64,000 nt of DNA, from assembly GCA_041746735.1 (NCBI GenBank), contig JBGTGP010000018.1, positions 1 through 64,000 on the forward strand. Reading direction: 5' to 3'. Below, one piece after another: positions 53,183 to 60,933 of the stretch. The position numbers and the translations under genes are program-made. The notes beneath the pieces were generated by a model. That model saw only the letters and a program-made list of their open reading frames with translations, was not told where the DNA came from and ran no database searches. The number at the start of each line of letters is the position of its first letter. Within the stretch, counting starts at the first letter, position 1. The DNA is from Opimibacter sp041746735. Lineage in GTDB: Bacteria > Bacteroidota > Bacteroidia > Chitinophagales > Saprospiraceae.

Positions 53183-54022
53183 ATGCGCACCCTGCTATTC
53201 CTTTTATGCCTTACCGGAGGTACTTTTTGTGTCAACGCCCAGACGACTTCCGCTGAGGAACATTTCCAAAAATTTATTTACTACGCAGAGCCTACAGGCC
53301 TTGTCTTTATTGAACCGTTGCAACCGGGCATGACCCTGTACAGCCTCTCCCGCAAGTACAATGTGAGCCTGGATTCTATCCTGGCTGCCAACCCGGATCT
53401 GGATGCCAATGCCATTCCACTGGGCTACCCGGTTCATATCCCGGTATTTCCAGGTGCTATCGCCTTCACACCTCCCGGGGAGGAAAAAACGGCTATTCCG
53501 CTCAGCTACAGGGTTCAACCTAAAGAAACGTTATACCGTATTTCAAAGGTATACCTGGGTGTATCGCCCGATACCATCATGGCACTAAACCCCCGTTCCG
53601 AAGAAGGTCTTGCGATGGGTCAGGTCGTCCGGATTGGCTGGTATATGCCCGTCGATAATGATTATAGCCCTGTTCCCGAAACTCCGGAAAAAGTCATGGA
53701 AATTTCGATGAACCCGGCCCGGGATTTTTCTGCATCGTATACCCGGGAGGGTTCGATCATGCGGGAACAAAAAGGGTTGGCCGTTTGGAAACCGGGTAAA
53801 CCTCAGGCTCTGTATTATGTCCTGCATGCGTCAGCCCGGGTGGGATCTTATATGGAAATCACCAACCCCATGTTGAAGCGGACATTGGTGGCAAAAGTCA
53901 CTGGCCATATTCCTCCCGGACTTTATCCGGCCAATGTCGGGCTGGTTGTTTCGCCTTCCGTTGCCAGGGCCCTCGGGGTCTTGGATCAGCAGTTTTTTGC
54001 CCAATGGCGCTTCGTGGAGTAA
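53183..54022 (+). CDS. Exported protein with two LysM domains and a RlpA-like barrel
   Basis: A 279-residue protein starting at the ATG at 53183 (TTG at 53177 is a poorer choice). A signal peptide (LLFLLCLTGGTFCVNAQ) is followed by two LysM repeats: about residues 48-90 (LYSLSRKYNVSLDSILAANP) and about 110-155 (LYRISKVYLGVSPDTIMALNP). These bind peptidoglycan or chitin-like glycans. The C-terminal ~95 residues (ALYYVLHASARVGSYMEITN) resemble the double-psi barrel of RlpA-like proteins. It probably acts on or organises the cell wall. The cystathionine synthase gene starts 28 bases further on. Confidence 0.82.
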   Translation: MRTLLFLLCLTGGTFCVNAQTTSAEEHFQKFIYYAEPTGLVFIEPLQPGMTLYSLSRKYNVSLDSILAANPDLDANAIPLGYPVHIPVFPGAIAFTPPGEEKTAIPLSYRVQPKETLYRISKVYLGVSPDTIMALNPRSEEGLAMGQVVRIGWYMPVDNDYSPVPETPEKVMEISMNPARDFSASYTREGSIMREQKGLAVWKPGKPQALYYVLHASARVGSYMEITNPMLKRTLVAKVTGHIPPGLYPANVGLVVSPSVARALGVLDQQFFAQWRFVE

Positions 54023-54050
54023 GGCCTAATTTTTTGCATCTTTGCAGGCA

Positions 54051-55409
54051 ATGAACGTGTTTGACAATGTCCTGGAGACCATAGGGGGGACACCTATGAT
54101 TCGACTTCATAAAGTGGTCCGGGATGTAAAAGCTGATGTCCTGGCCAAGGTAGAAACCTTCAATCCTGGTCATTCCATCAAAGACCGCATGGCCGTCCAG
54201 ATGATTGATGATGCAGAAGCAAACGGGTTGCTTCAGCCGGGCGGTACCATCATCGAGTGTACGTCCGGCAATACAGGCATGGGCATTGCGCTGGTAGCCG
54301 CTGTCAGGGGGTATAAATGCATCTTTACGACCAGTGACAAGCAAAGCAAGGAAAAGCTTGACATGCTGAAAGCACTGGGTGCAGAAGTTATAGTCTGTCC
54401 CACCAATGTTGAACCCACCGATCCCCGCTCCTACTATTCCGTGGCTGAGCGATTGAGCAAACAGCTACCGAACTCCTACTGGTGCAATCAGTATGATAAT
54501 CTCTCCAACACCAAGGCCCATTACCTCTCTACCGGGCCTGAGATTTGGGACCAAACGGATGGGCGGATTACGCACCTCGTCGTGGGCGTAGGTACCGGAG
54601 GTACAGTGTCAGGTACAGCCAGATTTTTAAAAGAGAAAAACCCGGCGATTCAGGTGTGGGGCATCGACACCTTTGGTAGTGTATTCAAAAAATACCATGA
54701 GACGGGCGTATTTGATGAAAAAGAGATATATCCCTATATCACGGAAGGGATTGGTGAGGATATACTCCCCGCCAATGTAGATTTTTCCCTGATCGATCAT
54801 TTTGAAAAAGTGTCTGATGCGGATGGGGCTCTGGCGGCTCGTCGGCTGGCTCGTGAAGAAGGATTGTTGCTCGGCTACTCTGCCGGCAGTGCCCTCGCAG
54901 GTCTCCTTCAACTCAGAGATCGGTTGCAAGGCACCGATGTGGTTGTGATTATTTTCCATGATCATGGAAGCCGCTATGTCGGTAAGATTTATAATGATGA
55001 CTGGATGCGGGAACGGGGATTTCTGGAAAAAGAACTGACCGTTCGTGATTTGATCAGGACCCGGACAGGCCAACCTTTGATTACCATCGCAGGTACGGAT
55101 ACCGTCCGTCATGCGCTTCAATTGATGAAGCAATACGATATTTCCCAAATGCCCGTTATGAAAGAAAACGAAATCGTGGGATCCCTGTCTGAGAATACGA
55201 CCCTGACCTATATTCTTGAACATCCTGTCCTGCACGGAGATCATCCTGTGGCGGACATTATGGATGATGCTTTTCCGATGGTAGATGAAGATTTACCTAT
55301 TCGTCAGCTCAATAAATACATCACCAAGAAAATTCCGGCCGTCATGACCAGAGATAAAGCGGGCCATGTTTATATCCTTACCAAATATGACATCCTGCAA
55401 ATGATCTAA
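54051..55409 (+). CDS. Cystathionine beta-synthase
   Basis: A 452-residue PLP enzyme of the fold-type II family joining serine and homocysteine. The PLP Lys lies in NPGHSIKDRMAVQM (about residues 38-51) and the phosphate loop is VVGVGTGGTVSGTARF; TSGNTGMGI binds the substrate carboxylate. The last ~120 residues are a pair of CBS domains (LQLMKQYDISQMPVMKENEI; LNKYITKKIPAVMTRD), which in this family bind adenosyl ligands. That architecture favours cystathionine beta-synthase over a plain cysteine synthase. A near-consensus CATCTTTG ends six bases before the ATG, so the transcript may be nearly leaderless. A PorP/SprF gene follows after three bases. Confidence 0.88.
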   Translation: MNVFDNVLETIGGTPMIRLHKVVRDVKADVLAKVETFNPGHSIKDRMAVQMIDDAEANGLLQPGGTIIECTSGNTGMGIALVAAVRGYKCIFTTSDKQSKEKLDMLKALGAEVIVCPTNVEPTDPRSYYSVAERLSKQLPNSYWCNQYDNLSNTKAHYLSTGPEIWDQTDGRITHLVVGVGTGGTVSGTARFLKEKNPAIQVWGIDTFGSVFKKYHETGVFDEKEIYPYITEGIGEDILPANVDFSLIDHFEKVSDADGALAARRLAREEGLLLGYSAGSALAGLLQLRDRLQGTDVVVIIFHDHGSRYVGKIYNDDWMRERGFLEKELTVRDLIRTRTGQPLITIAGTDTVRHALQLMKQYDISQMPVMKENEIVGSLSENTTLTYILEHPVLHGDHPVADIMDDAFPMVDEDLPIRQLNKYITKKIPAVMTRDKAGHVYILTKYDILQMI

Positions 55410-55412
55410 GGC

Positions 55413-56471
55413 ATGAAACGATATTACTGTTTATTACCTTCCTTTTTTATCCTCCTTTTCAACGGTCATACAGGCTTTGCTCAGGATAAATTATTTACAC
55501 AGGCCTTTGCCCATCCGGTCGATATCAATCCTGCATTTTCTGGACAGATCGACGGCCGCTACCGTGTAACCGTAGCCTACCGGGACCAATGGCGGAGCAT
55601 CATCGAAAGTCCTTTTACAACCATGGGCGTCTATGGGGATATCCGGATTCTGCCGGAACGACGCACTGATAATTTTTTCGGCGCCGGCTTCTCCTTGATC
55701 GCCGATCGGACCGCCATCTTTAATGTCAATCAGAATCTGATCTCGCTCTATGGCAGTTTTCACAAATCCCTGAACCCGGCAAAGCGGGAATATATTTCTG
55801 CCGGATTGAATTTTGGAATTGCCCAGCGGAACATCAATTATGAAGCCATCTATTTCAATGACCAGTTTAATGGTCTGGACGAGTTTTCATTGGGTACCGC
55901 TGAGATCCTTCCGTCCAACAATTTTGCCTTTATGGATCTGGGACTGGGTGTAAGCTATACCTCGAAGCTTTCCAAATATTCAAATCTGGCACTGGGTATC
56001 TCGGTCGACCACTTGCCGGGAAGTTCCGTTTCCTTTTTCAAGCGTTCGCTTGATCCGGATGAAGATATTCCGGACGTACGGATATACCGAAAGCTCACCG
56101 GGTTTGTGTCAATGACACTCGCATCAAGTGAGTATATCTCCTTTTTACCCCGTGCTTATTGGCAAGTGGAGGGTCCGCATCAAATGTTGGCGGCTGCGGG
56201 GGTGGTCAAATTTGATATCACGAATTATGACAATCAGGCCTTGCATGCCGGTGGTGGTGTGCGTATAAATCAGGGTGCAGATGCAGGTTTCAAGCCGTCA
56301 GCATTTTACCTCATGACCGCATACGAGATAAATGGACTATTGATCGGACTCAGTCATGATATTGCTCTGGCGCGTCTCGGTGCTGCAGCCCCTGGTCGGG
56401 GCGCCTTTGAATTGTCTATCAGTTTTACAGGCTTCTACGACAACCAAGAATCTATGTGCCCGACCTTTTAA
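55413..56471 (+). CDS. PorP/SprF-family type IX secretion outer-membrane protein
   Basis: A 352-residue protein of the PorP/SprF family, whose members act as partners of the type IX secretion machinery for surface-attached substrates with the type B domain. The signal peptide is about residues 1-23 (LLPSFFILLFNGHTGFA). The diagnostic start of the mature protein is DKLFTQAFAHPVDINPAFSG followed by YRDQWRSI. The rest alternates in barrel strands and ends FELSISFTGFYDNQ with a short tail. The gene follows cystathionine beta-synthase by three bases. It is about 6 kb from the giant genes rather than beside them, so the pairing is inferred. Confidence 0.88.
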   Translation: MKRYYCLLPSFFILLFNGHTGFAQDKLFTQAFAHPVDINPAFSGQIDGRYRVTVAYRDQWRSIIESPFTTMGVYGDIRILPERRTDNFFGAGFSLIADRTAIFNVNQNLISLYGSFHKSLNPAKREYISAGLNFGIAQRNINYEAIYFNDQFNGLDEFSLGTAEILPSNNFAFMDLGLGVSYTSKLSKYSNLALGISVDHLPGSSVSFFKRSLDPDEDIPDVRIYRKLTGFVSMTLASSEYISFLPRAYWQVEGPHQMLAAAGVVKFDITNYDNQALHAGGGVRINQGADAGFKPSAFYLMTAYEINGLLIGLSHDIALARLGAAAPGRGAFELSISFTGFYDNQESMCPTF

Positions 56472-56482
56472 AAACGAGAGCC

Positions 56483-57535
56483 TTACATCAGATCGAACAA
56501 ATTGGTTTGGGGTTTTCTAGCTTTTTCAAAAGCAGTCAGGTCGTATTCAAACTCAACAGGTTCGGGCATAAATCGTTTGCGAGCCACCTGGAATTGCGCT
56601 GCAATCATATCGGAATAGGTGCCTTCCCCTTTCATTCGCAAACCTATCCGACTATCACTCAGTTGCCCACCATGCGTCTCTCGAATCCGATTCAGAATAC
56701 GGTCCGCACGATCTTTGTATTTCTTCTTTACCCAATCCGTAAAAATAGGTCCGACATCACCATTGAGTCTAACGGTTATATAGCCTGCATTTGAGGCTCC
56801 CGCTTCGGTAACGGCTCGCATCAGATTCATGATTTCATGATCATTCAGACCCGGAATCACCGGAGCCAGCATGGCATGGACATGAATACCATGGCTGGAT
56901 AATTGTCGAATTGTGTCTAGGCGTCGGGCAATGGTCGCCGTCCGGGGCTCCAGTTGACGCCGCACTTCCTCATCAAGCGTGTTGATCGAAATCGCCACAC
57001 TAACCAAACGTCTTTCCGCCATAGATTTTAGCACGTCCAGATCGCGCAGGATAAGCGCACTCTTCGTAATGATACCGACCGGATGATGGAATCGATCCAG
57101 GACTTCCAGAATCTGGCGTGTGATGCCAAGTTGAGCTTCTGCCGGTTGATAACAATCCGTGTTGCCTGACAACATGATAGGAGCTGCGATCCAGTTGGGC
57201 GATAACAATTTCTTTACGAGCAACTGAGGTGCATTCCGCTTAATTAAAATTTTACTTTCAAAATCGATACCGGCACTATAGCCCCAATACGGATGGGTAT
57301 TGCGCGCATAGCAATATACACATCCATGCTCGCATCCCTGATAGGGATTGAGGGAGTACTCCAAACCAATATCCGGACTCTCCACTTTGTTGACAATTGT
57401 TTTCGGATGGGTTTCCAGATATTCTGTTTTGACTTCCTGTTCCGGTGGTGAAAAAACCAGATCAGGATGCTTGGCTGACTGGTAGGCTGCAAACGGATTG
57501 TCAGGATTGAATAGAGCTCCTCTGCCTTTCATCAT
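56483..57535 (-). CDS. PA0069-like radical SAM protein
   Basis: A radical SAM protein of about 350 residues. The [4Fe-4S] motif C-x3-C-x2-C reads CEHGCVYC in NPYQGCEHGCVYCYARNTHPYWGYS, the diagnostic signature of the PA0069/Rv2578c family. The start is taken at the ATG at 57535, giving MMKGRGALFNP; a frame from 57565 adds ten unlikely residues. The C-terminal part is basic. The function of the family is not established, although it has been linked to DNA repair by distant similarity to spore photoproduct lyase. It converges with the PorP/SprF gene, 11 bases apart. Confidence 0.88.
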   Translation of the reverse strand: MMKGRGALFNPDNPFAAYQSAKHPDLVFSPPEQEVKTEYLETHPKTIVNKVESPDIGLEYSLNPYQGCEHGCVYCYARNTHPYWGYSAGIDFESKILIKRNAPQLLVKKLLSPNWIAAPIMLSGNTDCYQPAEAQLGITRQILEVLDRFHHPVGIITKSALILRDLDVLKSMAERRLVSVAISINTLDEEVRRQLEPRTATIARRLDTIRQLSSHGIHVHAMLAPVIPGLNDHEIMNLMRAVTEAGASNAGYITVRLNGDVGPIFTDWVKKKYKDRADRILNRIRETHGGQLSDSRIGLRMKGEGTYSDMIAAQFQVARKRFMPEPVEFEYDLTAFEKARKPQTNLFDLM

Positions 57536-57790
57536 GCATTGTTTTGTTGACGTAAATATAGTCATAATATGATATATTTTTCGTCGTTTATATGAGTTAA
57601 TTTAAATACTAATTTATAAATGACTATTTTTCAAACAAATACACTATAATTTTTGGCTTTCTTTGACCAGCCGGAGATTCGGTCTTCACGACTGAATACG
57701 ATTGATGACTGGATCAGGGCCATTGGCGGGAGGCAACAGTATATCGGCTCTTCTGTTTTAATCTGAGACTCTGATGAAACAGGAGTAAAT

Positions 57791-58384
57791 TTGGGCATCA
57801 GGGCAGCGAAGTACCCTGACTGGTATCATTCACATTATAAGGTAAAGCCGTTGCAGGAGCAGGAACTTATCAGCAGGTGTCAGGCCAATGACCGGGCAGC
57901 CCAGCGGCTGCTATATGATCGGTTTGCCCCTGTTCTGATGTCGGTTTGTCGCAGATATGTCGGCACCTTGCAGGCTGAGGATGTGATGCAGGATAGTTTT
58001 GTGCGGGTCTTTACGTATTTGGGGCAATACAGGAATGAAGGAGCTTTTGAGGGCTGGGTCAGGCGAGTATGTGTCAATACCTGCATCCGGCATCTGGAAA
58101 AAGCTAAGCGGCTCAAAATGGAATATCCAGGTGACCACATTCCAGATCCGGGAGTGGCACCAGATATTATCAGCCGTCTGAATGCCGATCAATTATTAGA
58201 GTTGATCGACCGGTTGCCCGATGGATACAGAACGGTATTCAATCTGAATGTTATTGAAGGATATCATCATAAGGAAATTGCCCTTTTGCTGGGTATTGAA
58301 GAAAGTAGTTCCAGATCCCAGTTAACAAAAGCACGAAAGTTTATCCAACGTTCACTGGAGTCGATTCAAAAAGTAGCATTATGA
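57791..58384 (+). CDS. ECF-type RNA polymerase sigma factor
   Basis: A sigma-70 family protein of up to 197 residues. Region 2 runs from about 42 to 100 (LYDRFAPVLMSVCRRYV, EDVMQDSFVRVFTYLGQY, AFEGWVRRVCVNTCIRHL) and region 4 from about 143 to 190 (LIDRLPDGYRTVFNLNVIEG, HKEIALLLGIEESSSRSQL). There is no ATG before region 2: the start is a TTG, either at 57791 or, for a more usual length of 177 residues, at 57851. The stop codon overlaps the ATG of the following gene as ATGA. It probably controls envelope genes and is held by the protein encoded next. Confidence 0.9.
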   Translation: MGIRAAKYPDWYHSHYKVKPLQEQELISRCQANDRAAQRLLYDRFAPVLMSVCRRYVGTLQAEDVMQDSFVRVFTYLGQYRNEGAFEGWVRRVCVNTCIRHLEKAKRLKMEYPGDHIPDPGVAPDIISRLNADQLLELIDRLPDGYRTVFNLNVIEGYHHKEIALLLGIEESSSRSQLTKARKFIQRSLESIQKVAL

Positions 58385-59760
58385 CAGAGGAAAACCATTT
58401 CAGGCAAAAGTTGTACCGCCACACTATGCCGGTCCGTGAGGGTGTTTGGGATGCGATTGCCACCCGGCTACCGACCGAAAAACAATCCCGTCGCTTTCCC
58501 TTTTTCTGGCTGATGGTTTTTGCCAGTGCTGCATTCGGAGCTTCCCTCATGCTTGGCTGGTTGCCCGGGCGTCAAATCGCTCCTGGTACCTCAGTCCCTG
58601 AATCTGTCACTTCTGACGATCATCATCCTCGTCAGCATACCAACACCGAAAACACGCTTCCTTATTCAACAAGCACAACAAACGAGGTCACACACGAATC
58701 TGCATCTCGTACATCCATCATACCCCAACAAGCGACACCTCAAATTCCTAGCCAAGCCCACCCCGGTTCTTCTTCTTCTGCCACAGGGCAATTCCATCCT
58801 TCAAAAAACCAGCAAGCTTTTGCGCCTGCCTCTCTGATGAGTTCGGACGATTTACTCCATTCCCCTGCCACTCCGGATGCTCAACAGCACCTCATTGCCG
58901 CTTCATCACCACAGGAGATGACTGTAACCTCTGTCTTACCCCTTGTAGATATACATCTGGCTGAAGAGGCACTAACGGAGATCGGACTGTTTAAACCGGA
59001 TCCGAACTGCTACAAATTTGGAAAAAATGGTCTGGGATTTGCCATTTCAGCTGATGTGTTTGCAGGGCCGGGATTTAGTCCCAGATCGTTTGAGGATAGT
59101 GCCGGTGAAAGTAGTATGTATGCTCAGGCCCGAACCTCAACGGAGAGGCACCAGTATGCCTGGGGCTTTGGAGGGCGTATCAATCTGCATCTCAGCAATG
59201 GTATTGGTGCACGATTGGGGATTCTATATCAACAAGCAGGGGATCTTTTTGATTACCGGGATAGTCTGGCGATGCAATCCACAACCCGCGTTGACTCATT
59301 TTGGGCCGCAGACGGGACTTTCCTGTTTGCCGACACCGTCAGGGTTTTAATTCCCGGCACTTTGGTAAAAAAGATCCACAATACATACCGACAGGTGGAT
59401 ATTCCTTTGCTGCTGAGTTATGAGTTGGTGATGGGGCGTGCCGTCCTGATGCTCAATGCAGGTCCGGTGCTCAACCTGACCAGCAGTCATCGGGGACAAA
59501 TATTAGACCCTATGCTTCATCCACGCGTTTTGGCCCCTGGAGGTTCAGCCTCCAATCAGGTCAATGTGTATAAAAATCAATTGGGATGGAGTCTGTATCT
59601 GGGTGCCGGCGCTATTATACCTATGGCGAACGGGCTTTCCGTCCTGATCGAACCTCGTGTGCTGTATCGCATCAAGCCTGTCACGCTCCCCAGTTATCCC
59701 TTAAATGAAAAACGGCATTTTGCCGGATTGAATCTGGGATTACGCTATCATTTCAAATAA
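58381..59760 (+). CDS. Single protein joining cytoplasmic segment, membrane helix and outer-membrane-type barrel
   Basis: A 459-residue protein. Residues 1-39 are charged and cytoplasmic-like (HFRQKLYRHTMPVREGVWDA), the position where an anti-sigma domain would sit. A membrane helix spans about 40-61 (PFFWLMVFASAAFGASLMLG). A Ser/Thr/Pro-rich linker of about 130 residues follows. From about 205 to 459 a beta-barrel-like region alternates strands (GLGFAISADVFAGPGF, WSLYLGAGAIIPMANGL) and ends LNLGLRYHFK. The frame is uninterrupted. It overlaps the sigma-factor gene by four bases. I infer a sensor that couples an envelope state to the sigma factor; the topology is unproven. Confidence 0.72.
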   Translation: MTEENHFRQKLYRHTMPVREGVWDAIATRLPTEKQSRRFPFFWLMVFASAAFGASLMLGWLPGRQIAPGTSVPESVTSDDHHPRQHTNTENTLPYSTSTTNEVTHESASRTSIIPQQATPQIPSQAHPGSSSSATGQFHPSKNQQAFAPASLMSSDDLLHSPATPDAQQHLIAASSPQEMTVTSVLPLVDIHLAEEALTEIGLFKPDPNCYKFGKNGLGFAISADVFAGPGFSPRSFEDSAGESSMYAQARTSTERHQYAWGFGGRINLHLSNGIGARLGILYQQAGDLFDYRDSLAMQSTTRVDSFWAADGTFLFADTVRVLIPGTLVKKIHNTYRQVDIPLLLSYELVMGRAVLMLNAGPVLNLTSSHRGQILDPMLHPRVLAPGGSASNQVNVYKNQLGWSLYLGAGAIIPMANGLSVLIEPRVLYRIKPVTLPSYPLNEKRHFAGLNLGLRYHFK

Positions 59761-59822
59761 ATATTCTCCTTAAAAGCAGCATAATGAAGTTCACCTGTAT
59801 CTATCGTACAATTAACAGAGTA

Positions 59823-60803
59823 ATGGGTAAGTATCTTTTTTTTCTTGGAATTCTGATCTTATTGATGTCGTGCGGCAAGGACATTGATATGTTTATTCCA
59901 AGGGCCGGCCATGCCCCTGCCGGGGATATTTCCCGGCTGACGGAGCGGTTGGCATCGGACCTGGCAGGAGATATCCATAGCGTTATCTCCTGTCCATGTT
60001 CCGGAGACAGGGCCTTCAAGGTGGACAAGGATCTGGTATTGGTCATTCCTCCCGATTTTGTTGATCTCACCATATATCCGTGTACAGAAGGAACATTTGA
60101 CCTGCATGTTACCGTATGTGACACAAAGGGGGATATCCTGATCTCAGGACTACCGACCATTTCGGAAGGTAAACTGCTCGAATCACGGATTGAAATTAAC
60201 CTCGAGATCCGGGATGGTGTAAAACCTATCCGTCTTCGGCACGGCAAACAAATCCGTATTCTGGTGAATGATCCGGATCCCCGTGAACGCATGGAGCTAT
60301 TCTATGGAGACCCGGTTCAGCGCGACTGGATACAGGCTGACCAAAATCCTTATACCTGGGACAACGTATTCAATAGTGAATGGTGGATACAACAGGACAG
60401 CGGGCAGAGTATTATCTCCGGCTTTGGATATGAAAGTTTCAGTGACAGTCTGGATTGGATCAATGTGGATGTTTTCTTTCAGATTCCGGAGGACCAGCTC
60501 ACGACTGTATGTCTAAATCTGCCTGAAGAATTTACCAATACCAATACCGCAGTTTTCATGGTTTTTGACAACTACAGGAGTGTTCTTGAACTAAAGGGAG
60601 ATGGAACAACCCAGCAATTCTGTGAACCGTATGGCGCAGCTCCGACAGGATACAGAGTGACCTTCGTTGTTATAGCGGAAATGGGCGAAGACCAATACTA
60701 TTTTACTACCCTGAAGACAACGCTCACATCCAATCATACAGAATCTCTGGAACCCAGAAAAACACCCTACACTGAAATTCAACACTACCTCCGGTCCTTA
60801 TAG
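59823..60803 (+). CDS. Predicted lipoprotein, third gene of the sigma-factor operon
   Basis: A 326-residue protein starting at the ATG at 59823, which gives a clean lipoprotein signal MGKYLFFLGILILLMSC with the acylated Cys at 17; a frame open from 59784 extends upstream. After it comes a mixed region with a Cys pair (HSVISCPCSGDRAF near 52-65) and beta-rich sequence such as FDLHVTVCDTKGDILISGLP. No family is recognised. It follows the barrel fusion gene by 62 bases and ends at a terminator. It may be a periplasmic or surface partner of the barrel. Confidence 0.7.
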   Translation: MGKYLFFLGILILLMSCGKDIDMFIPRAGHAPAGDISRLTERLASDLAGDIHSVISCPCSGDRAFKVDKDLVLVIPPDFVDLTIYPCTEGTFDLHVTVCDTKGDILISGLPTISEGKLLESRIEINLEIRDGVKPIRLRHGKQIRILVNDPDPRERMELFYGDPVQRDWIQADQNPYTWDNVFNSEWWIQQDSGQSIISGFGYESFSDSLDWINVDVFFQIPEDQLTTVCLNLPEEFTNTNTAVFMVFDNYRSVLELKGDGTTQQFCEPYGAAPTGYRVTFVVIAEMGEDQYYFTTLKTTLTSNHTESLEPRKTPYTEIQHYLRSL

Positions 60804-60856
60804 AAGGATATAAGGCTGTACATAAAATGTTTTAATCCTTTTTCGCCAACAACAAG

Positions 60857-60884
60857 AGCCTTGCGTTTGCGCAAGGCTTTTTTA
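60857..60884 (+). terminator. Terminator of the sigma-factor operon
   Basis: AGCCTTGCG (60857-60865), loop TTTG, CGCAAGGCT (60870-60878), then T residues to 60883. A perfect nine-base stem. Confidence 0.9.
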
Positions 60885-60933
60885 TTGAAGGTATGATATG
60901 GCAATGGAGTACGAGGGGTCTTTTAGCGATCCA

